Made by a program: the position numbers and the translations under genes. Below, piece by piece: positions 18,149 through 27,534 of a stretch of DNA of 61,473 nt; position 1 is the stretch's first letter; every line of letters starts with the position of its first letter. Source of the stretch: Herbidospora solisilvae (GTDB lineage: Bacteria; Actinomycetota; Actinomycetes; Streptosporangiales; Streptosporangiaceae); contig NZ_WXEW01000017.1 in the NCBI RefSeq assembly GCF_009901565.1, positions 1 through 61,473 on the forward strand, written 5' to 3'. The notes below the pieces were generated by a model that was not told the origin of the DNA, did no database searches, and saw only the letters and a list, made by a program, of their open reading frames with translations.

Positions 18149-19480
18149 GTGTTCGAGTCAGTCTTGGTCGCCAATCGCGGCGAAATCGCCCGCAGGATCA
18201 TCCGGACCCTCAACGAGATGGGGATCAGATCGATCGCCGTCCACTCCGAGGCCGACGCCGACCTGCCCTTCGTTCGTGAGGCCGTCGAGTCGGTGAACAT
18301 CGGCCCGGCCAATCCGGCGCAGAGTTACCTCGACCAGGCCCAGGTCCTGGCCGCCGCACGCGCCACCGGCGCGCAGGCGATCCACCCCGGCTACGGCTTC
18401 TTCTCCGAGAACGCCGAGTTCGCCCGCGCCGTCATGGCCGCCGGGCTGACGTGGATCGGCCCCTCGCCCGAGGCCATCGTCCAGATGGGCGACAAGATCA
18501 ACGCCCGCAACCTCATGGAGACCGCCGGTGTGCCGGTCGCCGCGGGCACCCGTGAACCGGTCACCACGATCGAGGAGGCCACCAAGGCCGCCGCGAAGAT
18601 CGGCTACCCGGTCATGGTGAAGACCGCCGGTGGCGGCGGCGGCATCGGCATGGGCGTCGCCCACGACGAGGGCACCCTCGCCAAGGCCTTCGACCAGGCC
18701 TCCCGCGCGGCAGCCCGCTTCGGCGGCACGCCCGCGATCCTGCTCGAGCGTTACATCGAGCGCGCCCGCCACGTCGAGGTGCAGATCCTCGGCCTCAACG
18801 ACGGCCGCGTGCTGGCCCTCGGCGAGCGCGACTGCTCGGTGCAGCGCCGCCACCAGAAGGTCGTCGAGGAGTCGCCGTCCCCGGGCATCACCCCCGAGCT
18901 GCGCGAGCGCATGCTCGCGGCGGCGGCCCGCGCGGGCGCGGCGGTCAACTACCGGGGCGCCGGCACCGTCGAATGCCTCGTCGACGCCGACGCGCAGGAC
19001 TTCGTGTTCCTGGAGATGAACACCCGCCTCCAGGTCGAACACCCGGTCACCGAGCTGGTCACCGGCGTCGACCTGGTCGCCGCGCAGCTCCGCATCGCCG
19101 CCGGCGAGGACGTCGACATCGACGCCACCCCGCGCGGCCACGCCATCGAGTTCCGCGTGTACGCCGAAGACCCCAAGCGCTTCCTGCCCGGGCCCGGCCA
19201 CGTCACCCAGTGGGTGGAGCCGTCGGGTGAGGGCGTGCGCGTCGACTCCGGCTACGAGGCCGGCAACACGGTCACCCCCTTCTACGACCCGCTGATGGCC
19301 AAGCTCTGCGTCTACGGCGCCACCCGCGCCGAGGCGATCGAGCGCGGCAGGGCGGCCGTCGCGGCTTTCACGATCTCCGGGCCGAAGCACAACCTGCCGT
19401 TCTGCGCCGAACTCCTCGACCACCCCGAGTTCGTCAGCGGCGACTATGACACCGGTCTGGTGTCCCGCATGAGATCGTGA
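18149..19480 (+). CDS. accC: biotin carboxylase subunit of an acyl-CoA carboxylase
   Basis: 443 residues, the length of a stand-alone biotin carboxylase. ATP-grasp glycine loop (GGGGIGMG, ~160-167), CSVQRRHQKVVEESPSP, and EMNTRLQVEHPVTE (~289-302) are intact. It carboxylates biotin on a carrier using ATP and bicarbonate. GTG 18149 opens MFESVLVANRGEIARRI, the usual family N-terminus. Actinobacterial AccA proteins usually carry the carrier domain at their C-terminus; here it is a separate gene 33 bases downstream. Confidence 0.93.
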   Translation: MFESVLVANRGEIARRIIRTLNEMGIRSIAVHSEADADLPFVREAVESVNIGPANPAQSYLDQAQVLAAARATGAQAIHPGYGFFSENAEFARAVMAAGLTWIGPSPEAIVQMGDKINARNLMETAGVPVAAGTREPVTTIEEATKAAAKIGYPVMVKTAGGGGGIGMGVAHDEGTLAKAFDQASRAAARFGGTPAILLERYIERARHVEVQILGLNDGRVLALGERDCSVQRRHQKVVEESPSPGITPELRERMLAAAARAGAAVNYRGAGTVECLVDADAQDFVFLEMNTRLQVEHPVTELVTGVDLVAAQLRIAAGEDVDIDATPRGHAIEFRVYAEDPKRFLPGPGHVTQWVEPSGEGVRVDSGYEAGNTVTPFYDPLMAKLCVYGATRAEAIERGRAAVAAFTISGPKHNLPFCAELLDHPEFVSGDYDTGLVSRMRS

Positions 19481-19513
19481 TCCGGAACGACAGAGGTTTG
19501 ATGGGAGACAGCG

Positions 19514-19723
19514 GTGGCTGAGGTACGCGCGGAGATGGTGGCGAACGTCTGGAAGGTCGTCGTCGCCGAAGGTGAGACGGTGTCCGACGGAGACACCCTG
19601 GTCATCCTGGAATCCATGAAGATGGAGATCCCGGTCATCGCCGAAGACGACGGCGTGGTCGCGATCAAGGTGTCCGAGGGCGACGTCGTGCAGGAAGGCG
19701 ACCTGATCGCCGTCATCGAGTAG
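19514..19723 (+). CDS. small biotin carboxyl carrier protein
   Basis: 69 residues, essentially one biotinyl domain with the biotinylation motif ESMKMEIP (Lys ~36). It resembles the free biotinylated protein TB7.3 of M. tuberculosis. It carries the biotin that the adjacent carboxylase charges. GTG 19514 follows GGGAG by 7-8 bases. The end overlaps the convergent thioesterase gene by 11 bases. Confidence 0.93.
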   Translation: MAEVRAEMVANVWKVVVAEGETVSDGDTLVILESMKMEIPVIAEDDGVVAIKVSEGDVVQEGDLIAVIE

Positions 19724-20096
19724 CGCGTGAGAGGAACTTCTCGCGGTCGACCACGACCCGCTCGATCACGCCGGTGGCGACGACCGAGCCGTCGAGGTGG
19801 GCCGCGGTGAAGGCGAAGACCAGGCGGCGCCCCTCGACCTCGGTCAGCTCGGCCGAGATCTCGACGTGGGCGCCCAGCCCGCTCGCCGCGAGGTGCTTCA
19901 ACTCGACCCGCGTCCCGACCGACGTCTGCTCCGGCGTGAGCTGCCCGCCGATCGCCTCGCAGGTCAGGCCCTCGGCGAGGGCCAGCAGCCTCGGCGTGCC
20001 CAGCACGGGCACGTCGCCGCTGCCGAGCCTCTCCGCGGTGTCACTCTTCTCCACCATGATCAACCGATTGGCCCGCAGTCCGGGCGTGAGCGCCAT
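19713..20096 (-). CDS. hotdog-fold thioesterase, FlK-like
   Basis: 127 residues. The pattern [34 protein letters not shown] matches the fluoroacetyl-CoA thioesterase-like family of single-domain hotdog proteins in actinomycetes. It probably hydrolyses or binds an acyl-CoA; the substrate is unknown and true fluoroacetyl-CoA specificity is unlikely to be inferable. It diverges from the bsaP-like gene. Confidence 0.75.
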   Translation of the reverse strand: MALTPGLRANRLIMVEKSDTAERLGSGDVPVLGTPRLLALAEGLTCEAIGGQLTPEQTSVGTRVELKHLAASGLGAHVEISAELTEVEGRRLVFAFTAAHLDGSVVATGVIERVVVDREKFLSRATR

Positions 20097-20143
20097 GGTG
20101 GGATGCTAGTAGTTCGACCCTCCAACTGATCGAAAGGTGTGAC

Positions 20144-20326
20144 GTGGACCTTTACTGCGACCACTGCGGGGGCCTTTCGGACGACGGCGACCACGGGGCC
20201 TGTCAGGGCGCCCGTGAGATGGAGCCGCCTCGCTACTGCGCCAAGTGCCGCCGCCGGATGACCGTCCAGGTGACGCCGACGGGCTGGTCGGCGCGTTGTT
20301 CGCAACACGGGCTCACCGCAGCCTGA
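20144..20326 (+). CDS. bsaP: biotin synthase auxiliary protein BsaP-like
   Basis: 60 residues with six Cys (5, 8, 20, 32, 35, 52). The C-terminal block [17 protein letters not shown] followed by [10 protein letters not shown] matches, from memory, the family of mycobacterial Rv1590, the auxiliary protein that actinobacterial BioB needs to turn dethiobiotin into biotin. In mycobacteria that gene abuts bioB; here it is about 3.5 kb from bioB, next to the biotin carboxylase/carrier genes. GTG 20144 is supported by GAAAGG upstream. Iron-sulfur binding through the Cys pairs is plausible but not shown by the sequence. Confidence 0.8.
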   Translation: MDLYCDHCGGLSDDGDHGACQGAREMEPPRYCAKCRRRMTVQVTPTGWSARCSQHGLTAA

Positions 20327-20465
20327 ACACAACCTGAACCAAACCTGTGTTCTGACCGTTATGGTGAGGGATTCCTGGGAGATCTGGGCTTACCGGCCGA
20401 TTTTGCCGGTGCCCGCTAGACTTCCGGCACGACAGTGGTCAGTGACATAGGGGGTATCCGGGGGC

Positions 20466-22088
20466 ATGGTTGCCCAAGGGACGACGCTGGCCGGGCGCTA
20501 CCGATTGGACCAGCGCATCGGCGCTGGCGGAATGGGCGAGGTCTGGCGCGGGGAAGACACGGTCCTCGCGCGTACGGTCGCCGTCAAGGTACTGCTCCCG
20601 GGCCGTCTCGACGACCCCGGTTTCGGTGCGCGCTTCCAGGGCGAGGCGCGCGCCATGGCCCTCATCAACCACCCCGGCGTGGTCGACGTCTACGACTACG
20701 GGGTGACCGACGTCCCGGGTGACGGCCCGACCGCCTACCTGGTGATGAAGTTCGTCGACGGCGAGCCGCTCGACCGGCTGCTGCTCCGGATAGGGCGCAT
20801 CCGCCCCGAAGCGGTCATGGAGCTCATCGGGCAGGCCGCAGCGGCGATCCAGGCCGTCCACGACCGGGGCATCGTGCACCGCGACGTGAAGCCGGGCAAC
20901 CTGCTCGTGCAGGCCGACGGCACCCTCGTCCTCACCGACTTCGGCATCGCCCGCTCCGACGCGGCGAGCCGGCTGACCGACGCCGGCATGGTGCTCGGCA
21001 CCGCCGCCTACTGCGCGCCCGAGCAGGCCGAGGGCGAGCCGGTGACCCCGGCCGTCGACATCTACGCGCTCGGCGTGGTCGCCTACGAGTGCCTGGCCGG
21101 TCGCCGCCCCTTCGACGGCGACACCCCGGTCACGATCGCGCTCAAGCACATCCGCGAGCAGCCGCCGCCGCTGCCGGCCGACATCCCGCCGCACATCCGC
21201 CACGTGGTGGAGCGTGCCCTGCTGAAGTCGCCGGCCGAGCGGTGGCCGACGGCGGCCGCGATGAGCCAGGCCGCCCGCCAGGCCGCCAACCCCGGCGCGT
21301 CGCTGACCCAGCCCAACGCGGCCCAGCCCAACTCCGGCGTGTTCCCGAAGACGGGCGACTGGTACGAACCCCCGGCGACCGGCGCCTACGCCGCGACGGG
21401 CGCCTACCCGGCGACCGGCAGCTTCCGCACGACCGCGGCGACGCCCGAGACGCCGTCGGCCGGTCAGGGCGGGCGGCGCAAGCAGAACAAGAGCAAGCGC
21501 GGCCTGACGATCGTCGCCGTCGTGGCGGCGGTGTTCGCGTCGGTGGGCATCGGCTGGGCGGGCGTGAACATCATCAACAACCCCGGCGAAGCGCCTGGGG
21601 AGTCACCGGGGTCGCAGCACGTCGCGGCAGAGGCGACGAGCTCCGCACCGAGTCCCAGCCCGAGCAGGACTCGCAAGACCCCTAGGCCCACGCCGACCAC
21701 CAAGCCGCCGGTGACCGAGGAACCGTCGGAGGAGCCCTCCGAGGAGCCCTCGCCGAGCCCCTCACCCAGTCCCTCGCCGAAGCCGACCCCGAAGCCGTCG
21801 CCGAGTCCGACCAAGGAGATGCGGGCCGTGCCGACGCTCTGGAAGTTGTCGGCCGACGCGGCCGAGGCGGCGCTGCTCAAGCAAGGCTTCCAGGGCTCGT
21901 TCCAGACCAAGGGCGACACCGGTCTGGGCTGCACGGAGGTCTACTCGCAGAACCCCAAGGCCTCGACGCAGGCGCCGGTCGGTTCGACGGTGACCGTCTT
22001 CGTGCGGCGGATCGCCTGCCCGGCGGCCTCCCCGTCGCCGTCGCCGACGCCCACCGCGACGTCGTCGGGCGCGGCCACGAGCCCCTGA
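20466..22088 (+). CDS. PknB-type Ser/Thr protein kinase with one PASTA domain
   Basis: 540 residues. Kinase domain 10-270: Gly loop GAGGMGEV (19-26), Lys41, HRD (138-140), DFG (158-160). A juxtamembrane Ala/Pro/Thr-rich stretch leads to one membrane helix (~348-368). The outside part is a Pro/Ser/Glu-rich linker (~385-440) and one PASTA domain (~443-512), then a Pro/Ser tail. PASTA domains sense muropeptides or lipid II, so this is likely a cell-wall signalling kinase; canonical PknB has three to four PASTA repeats and an adjacent penicillin-binding protein/FtsW, both absent here. Confidence 0.93.
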   Translation: MVAQGTTLAGRYRLDQRIGAGGMGEVWRGEDTVLARTVAVKVLLPGRLDDPGFGARFQGEARAMALINHPGVVDVYDYGVTDVPGDGPTAYLVMKFVDGEPLDRLLLRIGRIRPEAVMELIGQAAAAIQAVHDRGIVHRDVKPGNLLVQADGTLVLTDFGIARSDAASRLTDAGMVLGTAAYCAPEQAEGEPVTPAVDIYALGVVAYECLAGRRPFDGDTPVTIALKHIREQPPPLPADIPPHIRHVVERALLKSPAERWPTAAAMSQAARQAANPGASLTQPNAAQPNSGVFPKTGDWYEPPATGAYAATGAYPATGSFRTTAATPETPSAGQGGRRKQNKSKRGLTIVAVVAAVFASVGIGWAGVNIINNPGEAPGESPGSQHVAAEATSSAPSPSPSRTRKTPRPTPTTKPPVTEEPSEEPSEEPSPSPSPSPSPKPTPKPSPSPTKEMRAVPTLWKLSADAAEAALLKQGFQGSFQTKGDTGLGCTEVYSQNPKASTQAPVGSTVTVFVRRIACPAASPSPSPTPTATSSGAATSP

Positions 22089-22095
22089 CGAAGGG

Positions 22096-22122
22096 GGCGG
22101 TGACGGGAGGCCCGTCACCGCC
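22096..22122. terminator. shared terminator between the convergent kinase and IlvX-like genes
   Basis: A perfect 12-bp stem (GGCGGTGACGGG / CCCGTCACCGCC) with an AGG loop lies in the 40-base gap between the two convergent stop codons. Confidence 0.85.
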
Positions 22123-22128
22123 ATGTCG

Positions 22129-23763
22129 TCAGACGCCGGTCGTGTTGCGCGGGTAGGCGATGTCGGGGTCGGTCGCGATGTTCACCATGTAGGGCACGCC
22201 CGACTCGAACGCCCGCTTCAGCGCCGGGCCGATCTCGGAGGGCTTGGTGACGAGTTCGCCGCCCCCGCCGAGCGCGGTCACGACCTGGTCGTAGCGGCAC
22301 TGGGGCTGGAGGTCGGCGGCGACGTCGTAGCCGTACAACATCTGCATGGGGTGTTTCTCCAGGCCCCACATGCCATTGTTGCCGCAGATCATGACGACCG
22401 GCAGCTTGTGGCGGACCAGCGTGTCGACGTCCATCAGCGAGAAGCCGGCGGCGCCGTCGCCGAGCAGGAGCACGACCTGCGACGACGGGCGGGCCAGCCG
22501 GGCGGCGATGGAGTAGCCGAGGCCGGTGCCCAGGCAACCGTAGGGACCGGGGTCGAGCCAGTGGCCGGGGCGCTTGGGCTCGACGTACTTGCCGGCGTAG
22601 GAGACGAAGTCGCCGCCGTCGCCGATGACGACGGCGTCGTCGGCGAGCTGCCGGTTGAGCTCGCCGTAGATGCGCATCGGGTGGATCGGGTCGCTGTCGG
22701 AGGCGAGCAGTTCGGCGTCTTCGGCGATGGCCGCCTTGGCCGCCTCGGCGAGCTTGGTGGTCCATTCGTCGCGCGGCTTCACGCTCGCGGTCCGGCACGC
22801 CGCCGCCAGGCCCCAGAAGAGCAGCGACAGGTCGCCCGCCGCCGAACCGGACAGACCGGTGTGGGTGGCCAGCTGGGAGGGCGCGTCGGCGAGGTGGACG
22901 ACCCGGGCCAGCGGAGCCCCCTCCTTGCCGCCGAACCAGCCGTAGTTGAGCCGGAAGTCGAGCGGGGTGCCCGCCACGATGACCAGGTCCGCCTGCGAGA
23001 ACGCGAGGCCGCGGGCGCGGGTGACCAGGAGTTCGTGGCCCGAGGGCAGGATGCCGCGGCCCTGGCCGTTGGGCACCACCGGCAGGCGGAACTCCTCGGC
23101 GAAGTCGCGCGCGGCCTCTTCGGCGCGGTCCATCCACACGTCGGAGCCGACGACCAGCATCGGCCGCTCGGCCTCGGCGATCAGCGCGGCGATGGCGGCC
23201 AGGTGGTCGGTGTCGGGCTCCAGCGGCGAGGGCGCGAGCGTCTCGGTCTCGACCGCGGGGGAGGGCGCGAACAGGTGGTCCATGTAGAAGTCGAGGAACA
23301 CCGGGCCGCGATGGGGGGCGAGCGCGGTGCGGTAGGCCATCTCGACGTCCTGGCCGATCGAGTCGGCGCCGGAACCGGTGAAGGCCAGCTTGGTGATCGA
23401 GTCGAACAGGGGCGGGTGGTCCATCTCCTGCAGCGCGCCCGAGCCCCAGCGTGACTGCGGGGCCCGGCCGCCGAGGATCACGACCGGGCTGCCGTTGAAG
23501 TGGGCGGTCGCCACGCCCGACACCCCGTTGGTGATGCCGGGCCCGGCCGTGAGCACCGCCAGGCCCGGTTTGCGAGTGAGCCGCGCCGTCGCCTCGGCGG
23601 CGAAAACGGCGCTCTGCTCATGGCGTACGTCGAGGATGCGCATGTCTTCGTGGACGGCGCCGTCGTAGAGGGGGAAGACGTGGCCACCCGAGAGGGTGAA
23701 CATCGTCTCGACGCCGTAGGCCTTGGAGACGCCGACAGCGACGTCGCCCGCGTGCTTGCTCAT
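22129..23763 (-). CDS. thiamine-diphosphate-dependent enzyme, acetolactate-synthase/IlvX-like
   Basis: 544 residues. N-terminal Pyr domain with the ThDP-activating Glu in DVRHEQSAVFAAEATARLT (~46-64), central domain, and C-terminal PP domain with the ThDP/Mg motif GDGAAGFSLMDVDTL...CGNN (~427-452). The overall sequence fits the IlvX/IlvG branch of acetohydroxyacid-synthase-like proteins. No regulatory small subunit is adjacent. Oxalyl-CoA decarboxylase or another 2-oxoacid reaction is possible, so I give no symbol. It lies 75 bases downstream of bioB on the same strand. Confidence 0.85.
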   Translation of the reverse strand: MSKHAGDVAVGVSKAYGVETMFTLSGGHVFPLYDGAVHEDMRILDVRHEQSAVFAAEATARLTRKPGLAVLTAGPGITNGVSGVATAHFNGSPVVILGGRAPQSRWGSGALQEMDHPPLFDSITKLAFTGSGADSIGQDVEMAYRTALAPHRGPVFLDFYMDHLFAPSPAVETETLAPSPLEPDTDHLAAIAALIAEAERPMLVVGSDVWMDRAEEAARDFAEEFRLPVVPNGQGRGILPSGHELLVTRARGLAFSQADLVIVAGTPLDFRLNYGWFGGKEGAPLARVVHLADAPSQLATHTGLSGSAAGDLSLLFWGLAAACRTASVKPRDEWTTKLAEAAKAAIAEDAELLASDSDPIHPMRIYGELNRQLADDAVVIGDGGDFVSYAGKYVEPKRPGHWLDPGPYGCLGTGLGYSIAARLARPSSQVVLLLGDGAAGFSLMDVDTLVRHKLPVVMICGNNGMWGLEKHPMQMLYGYDVAADLQPQCRYDQVVTALGGGGELVTKPSEIGPALKRAFESGVPYMVNIATDPDIAYPRNTTGV

Positions 23764-23838
23764 TCGTGAAACCTACCAGTCGGTTAACTAGTGGACCCTA
23801 CGAGCTGCCCTGGCCGCGGGCGAACGAACCCTCCTGGT

Positions 23839-24831
23839 CTAAAGCGTCTGGGACAGGGCCTTGATCGGCATCTTCAGGTCGGTCAGCAGAGCCAGATCTT
23901 CGGCTGGGGGGCGGCCGAGGGTGGTCAGGTAGTTGCCCACGATGATCGCGTTGATGCCACCCATCATGCCCGCACGAGTGCCCAGGTCGCCAAGGGTCAG
24001 CTCACGTCCGCCGGCGTACCGGAGGATGGTTCGCGGCAGTGCGAGGCGGAAGGTCGCGATTGTCTTCAGGGCCTCGGCGCCCTCGACGACCGGGTAGTCG
24101 GCGAAGGGCGTGCCGGGACGGGGATTGAGGAAGTTGAGCGGGACCTCGTCGGGCTGGAGCTCGCCGAGCTGGGCGGCGAACTCCGCGCGCTGCTCGATCG
24201 ACTCGCCCATGCCGATGAGGCCGCCGCAGCACAACTCCATGCCGGCCTCGCGCACCATCAGGCAGGTGTCCCAGCGCTCCTCCCACGTGTGGGTGGTGAC
24301 CACGTTCCCGAAGTGGGACCTGCAGGTCTCCAGGTTGTGGTTGTAGCGGTGGACGCCCATCTCGGCCAGTTCGTCGACCTGGGCCTGGGTCAGCATGCCC
24401 AGCGAGCAGGCGACGTTGATGTCGACGGCCTCCTTGATGGCCTTGACGCCCTCGCGGACCTGGTCCATCAGGCGCTTGTCGGGCCCGCGCACGGCCGCGA
24501 CGATGCAGAACTCGGTGGCGCCGGTCTGGGCGGTCTCGACGGCGGCCTTCACCAGCTCGTCGATGTCCAGCCACACGGAGCGCACGGGAGAGGTGAACTG
24601 GCCCGACTGCGAGCAGAAGTGGCAGTCCTCCGGGCAGCCGCCGGTCTTCAGGGAGATGATCCCCTCGACCTCGACCTCCGGGCCGCACCACTTCATCCGC
24701 ACCTCGTGGGCGAGGGCGAGGAGGTCGGGCAGGCTCTCGTCGGGCAGGTTCAGGCATTCGAGCGCCTGCTCCCGCGTCAAGCCCCTGCCCTCGTCGAGCA
24801 CCTGCGTTCTGGCGATCTCCAGGATGGTCAT
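23839..24831 (-). CDS. bioB: biotin synthase
   Basis: 330 residues of the radical-SAM family. [11 protein letters not shown] (~66-76) holds the Cys-x3-Cys-x2-Cys of the 4Fe-4S cluster, and further Cys (FCIV, CSLG, CRSHF, CLMV, CCGG) line the barrel. It inserts sulfur into dethiobiotin. The ATG overlaps the bioD stop by 4 bases, so it is the last gene of the bioF-GntR-bioD-bioB operon. The actinobacterial type is thought to need BsaP, for which a gene lies at 20144. Confidence 0.96.
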   Translation of the reverse strand: MTILEIARTQVLDEGRGLTREQALECLNLPDESLPDLLALAHEVRMKWCGPEVEVEGIISLKTGGCPEDCHFCSQSGQFTSPVRSVWLDIDELVKAAVETAQTGATEFCIVAAVRGPDKRLMDQVREGVKAIKEAVDINVACSLGMLTQAQVDELAEMGVHRYNHNLETCRSHFGNVVTTHTWEERWDTCLMVREAGMELCCGGLIGMGESIEQRAEFAAQLGELQPDEVPLNFLNPRPGTPFADYPVVEGAEALKTIATFRLALPRTILRYAGGRELTLGDLGTRAGMMGGINAIIVGNYLTTLGRPPAEDLALLTDLKMPIKALSQTL

Positions 24832-25550
24832 TGGTGAATCCTAAGGGCGGTCCGGAAAGCCGACGGGTCGAACGCGCCGCCCAGCGGCGCCCCCAGCGAG
24901 GCCCGCGCGACCCGGCCGAACGCCTGCCTCTTCAGCAGCCCGGCATTCTCCGGTACGGCCCCCGCCAGCGGCCTGGCCGCCAGCATCTCCAGGTCGGCGA
25001 CGTTGCACCGTTCGGCCAGCCCCGGCTCCGCCGGCCACGACCCGATGACCACTCCGGCCAGGTCGAGCCCGTGGTTGGCCATCGCCTCCAGCGTCAGCGC
25101 CGTGTGGTTCAGCGTGCCCAGCCCGGCCCGCGCCACGACCAGCACCTGCGCCTTCAGCGTGTGGGCCAGGTCGGCCAGGGTGGCGCCTTCTTCGTCGAAA
25201 CGTACGAGAAGACCACCGGCGCCCTCGACCACGACGAGCGGGTGGGACTCGGCGAGTTCGGTGACGCGCCTGGCCGTCTCGGCCAGGTCGAGCGCGGGCA
25301 GCCCCGACACCCGCGCGGCGGCGGCCGGGCTCAGCGGGTCGGGGTAGCGGGCGAACTCGAAGGTGTTCGTCGCGCCGGAGAGCCGGATCACCTCGTCGAG
25401 GTCGCCCGGCTCGTCCTTCCCGACGCCGGTCTGGGCCGGTTTGACCACCGCGACGGGGCCGCCCCGCTCGATCGCCAGGGCCGTGACGGCGGCCGTGACC
25501 ACGGTCTTCCCGACACCGGTGTCGGTGCCGGTCACCACAAGAACGCTCAT
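24828..25550 (-). CDS. bioD: dethiobiotin synthetase
   Basis: 240 residues. P-loop GTDTGVGKT (~8-16), substrate-binding KPAQTG (~37-42), and EGAGGLLV (~109-116). It closes the ureido ring of 7,8-diaminopelargonate with ATP and carbon dioxide. It starts 10 bases after the GntR-type regulator gene and overlaps bioB by 4 bases. No bioA is in this window, so that step must be encoded elsewhere. Confidence 0.95.
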   Translation of the reverse strand: MSVLVVTGTDTGVGKTVVTAAVTALAIERGGPVAVVKPAQTGVGKDEPGDLDEVIRLSGATNTFEFARYPDPLSPAAAARVSGLPALDLAETARRVTELAESHPLVVVEGAGGLLVRFDEEGATLADLAHTLKAQVLVVARAGLGTLNHTALTLEAMANHGLDLAGVVIGSWPAEPGLAERCNVADLEMLAARPLAGAVPENAGLLKRQAFGRVARASLGAPLGGAFDPSAFRTALRIHQ

Positions 25551-25560
25551 CCGGCCAAGA

Positions 25561-26286
25561 TTACGGAGTCGGACGCCGCAGCCGCGTGACGAACTTGTAG
25601 CGGTCGCCCCGATAGAGGGACTGCGCCCACTCGACCGGGTTGCCGTCGGCGTCGAAGGCGTGGCGGGTCAGCATCAGCATCGGCAGGCCGATGTCGACCC
25701 CGAGCACCTGCGAGTCGTAGGGCGTGGCCAGGACCGTCTCGATGATCTCCTCGGCGTCGGAGAGCCGGACGCTGTAGGCGTTGTGGAGCGTCTCGTACAG
25801 CGAGGGGTGGCCCTCCAGCTCGCGCCGCAGCCGTGGGAATCGCCGCGCCGAGAGATGGGTGGTGTCGATCGACATCGGTTCGCCGTTGGCCAGGCGGAGG
25901 CGGTGGATGCGCAGCACCCGGCCGCCGGGGTTGATGGCCAGCCGCCGGCCGAGGGCCTCGTCGGCGGTGATGTAGGAGATGTCGAGGATCTTGGTGTCGG
26001 GTTCGAGGCCGACGGTCCGCAGGTCCTGGACGTAGGAGGTGAGCTGGAGCACCTGGGCGACCTTGGGCTGGGCGACGAAGGTGCCCTTGCCCTGGATGCG
26101 GATCAGGCGGCCCTCGACGACGAGTTCGGTCAGCGCCTGGCGTACCGTCGTGCGCGAGGTCTCGAAGCGCACCGCGAGGGTGCGCTCGGGGGGCAGGGCA
26201 CTCCCGGCGGGCAGGCTCTTGGTGAGCTCGAGCAGGCTACGTTTGACGTCGTAGTACTTCGGCACCCGGGGAGTGTCTTCGGTCAC
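25561..26286 (-). CDS. GntR/HutC-family regulator resembling DasR
   Basis: 241 residues from GTG 26286. The N-terminal winged helix ([14 protein letters not shown]...[45 protein letters not shown]) and the C-terminal UTRA domain follow Streptomyces DasR closely; shared segments include [25 protein letters not shown] and YRGDRYKFV. DasR senses glucosamine phosphates and controls chitin/GlcNAc uptake. Here the gene is coupled to bioF by a 4-base GTGA overlap and sits inside a biotin operon, so it may have been recruited to biotin control or may be a DasR orthologue that merely moved. It is unlike alphaproteobacterial BioR. Confidence 0.85.
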   Translation of the reverse strand: MTEDTPRVPKYYDVKRSLLELTKSLPAGSALPPERTLAVRFETSRTTVRQALTELVVEGRLIRIQGKGTFVAQPKVAQVLQLTSYVQDLRTVGLEPDTKILDISYITADEALGRRLAINPGGRVLRIHRLRLANGEPMSIDTTHLSARRFPRLRRELEGHPSLYETLHNAYSVRLSDAEEIIETVLATPYDSQVLGVDIGLPMLMLTRHAFDADGNPVEWAQSLYRGDRYKFVTRLRRPTP

Positions 26287-27434
26287 GCGGTCACCTTCGT
26301 TCCGGCCACGGCTGCGAGCGCGCGCCCGATCACCGCGAGATCTTCGGACCCCAGATTGGCCCGAGCGGTCAACCTTAGACAAGACCGCCCATCGGGAACC
26401 GAAGGGGGTCGGAAGCAGCCGACCTTCACACCGTGGTCCGCGCAGGTCGCGGCGGCGGCCAGGGCCCGGTGGGGGTCGCCCAGCACCACCGGCACCACGG
26501 CGGCGGCCGGCTCGGTGGTCTCGAACCCGAGTTCACGGGCGGCCGAGGCCAGTGCGAGGGCGATTTCACGGGCTCGTTTCGGCAGGTCAGGCTCCTCTTC
26601 GAGGATGTGCAGCGCGGTGAGGGCCGCTGCGGCGCTCGCGGGGGCGAGACCGGTGTCGAAGATGAACGACCGGCCGGTGTCGACGAGGGTGTCGATCACC
26701 TCCGGCGCGCCCAGCACGGCGCCGCCCTGGGAGCCGAGCGACTTCGACAACGTGACGGTTCTCACAATGTGAACATTCCCCGCAAGTCCGGCTTCGTGAA
26801 CCGCCCCGCGGCCGGATTCCCCGACGACGCCGAGGGCGTGCGCCTCGTCGACGACCAGGAGCGCTCCATTCCGTACGGCCACCTCCGAGAGCGCCCCCAG
26901 CGGCGCGAGGTCGCCGTCGACGGAGAACACCGCGTCGGTGACCACCACGGCGTTCTCCTCCGCGCGGCCGGCCAGCGCCCGCTCGACGGCGCCGACGTCA
27001 CCGTGGGGGGTCACCACGACGCGGGCGCGGGCGAGCCGGCACGCGTCGACGATCGAGGCGTGGTTGCCCGCGTCGGAGACGACCAGCCCGTTCCTGCCGA
27101 GCGTCGCCACGGCGGCGAGGTTGGCGAGATAGCCGGAGGAGAACACCAGCGCGCCGGGGGAGTGGGTGAAGGCCGCGAGGGCCTCCTCCAGTTCGTGGTG
27201 GAGCCGGGTGCTCCCGGTGACCAGTCGCGAGCCGGTCGCGCCGGTGCCCCACTCGCGGGTCGCCGCCACGGCCGCCTCGGTCAGCCGGGGATCGCGGCAG
27301 AGCCCCAGATAGTCGTTGGAGGCCAGGTCGAGCAGCCCGTCGAAGTCGGGCGAGCGCGGACGCAGCGCCCGGGTCAGGCCGGCGGCGGCGCGGCGCTCGG
27401 CGGCCTGGCGAAGTCGATCGATCGGCCCATGCAT
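26283..27434 (-). CDS. bioF: 8-amino-7-oxononanoate synthase
   Basis: 383 residues, a PLP enzyme of the alpha-oxoamine synthase family. SNDYLGL near the N-terminus, [17 protein letters not shown] (~195-211) with the cofactor-contacting Asp and His, and the PLP Lys in [14 protein letters not shown] (~228-241). It condenses pimeloyl-thioester with alanine, the first ring-building step of biotin synthesis. ATG 27434 (MHGPIDRLR) matches the family start; the upstream extension is not conserved-looking. First gene of the bio operon, divergent from pdtaS. Confidence 0.95.
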   Translation of the reverse strand: MHGPIDRLRQAAERRAAAGLTRALRPRSPDFDGLLDLASNDYLGLCRDPRLTEAAVAATREWGTGATGSRLVTGSTRLHHELEEALAAFTHSPGALVFSSGYLANLAAVATLGRNGLVVSDAGNHASIVDACRLARARVVVTPHGDVGAVERALAGRAEENAVVVTDAVFSVDGDLAPLGALSEVAVRNGALLVVDEAHALGVVGESGRGAVHEAGLAGNVHIVRTVTLSKSLGSQGGAVLGAPEVIDTLVDTGRSFIFDTGLAPASAAAALTALHILEEEPDLPKRAREIALALASAARELGFETTEPAAAVVPVVLGDPHRALAAAATCADHGVKVGCFRPPSVPDGRSCLRLTARANLGSEDLAVIGRALAAVAGTKVTA

Positions 27435-27534
27435 GGAGAGATGATGCCAGGTGCGATGTCCCGAGACGACGCCCCCGTGTGCCGCACGGGGTCCCGATTG
27501 GCGTTCGGGCCTGCTCAGCACGCATGATGCAGTG

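Noticed and set aside
22129-23763. Calling the ThDP enzyme IlvB (acetolactate synthase large subunit)
   Set aside because: There is no IlvN partner or ilvC nearby, and the sequence fits the divergent IlvX-like branch; the substrate is uncertain.
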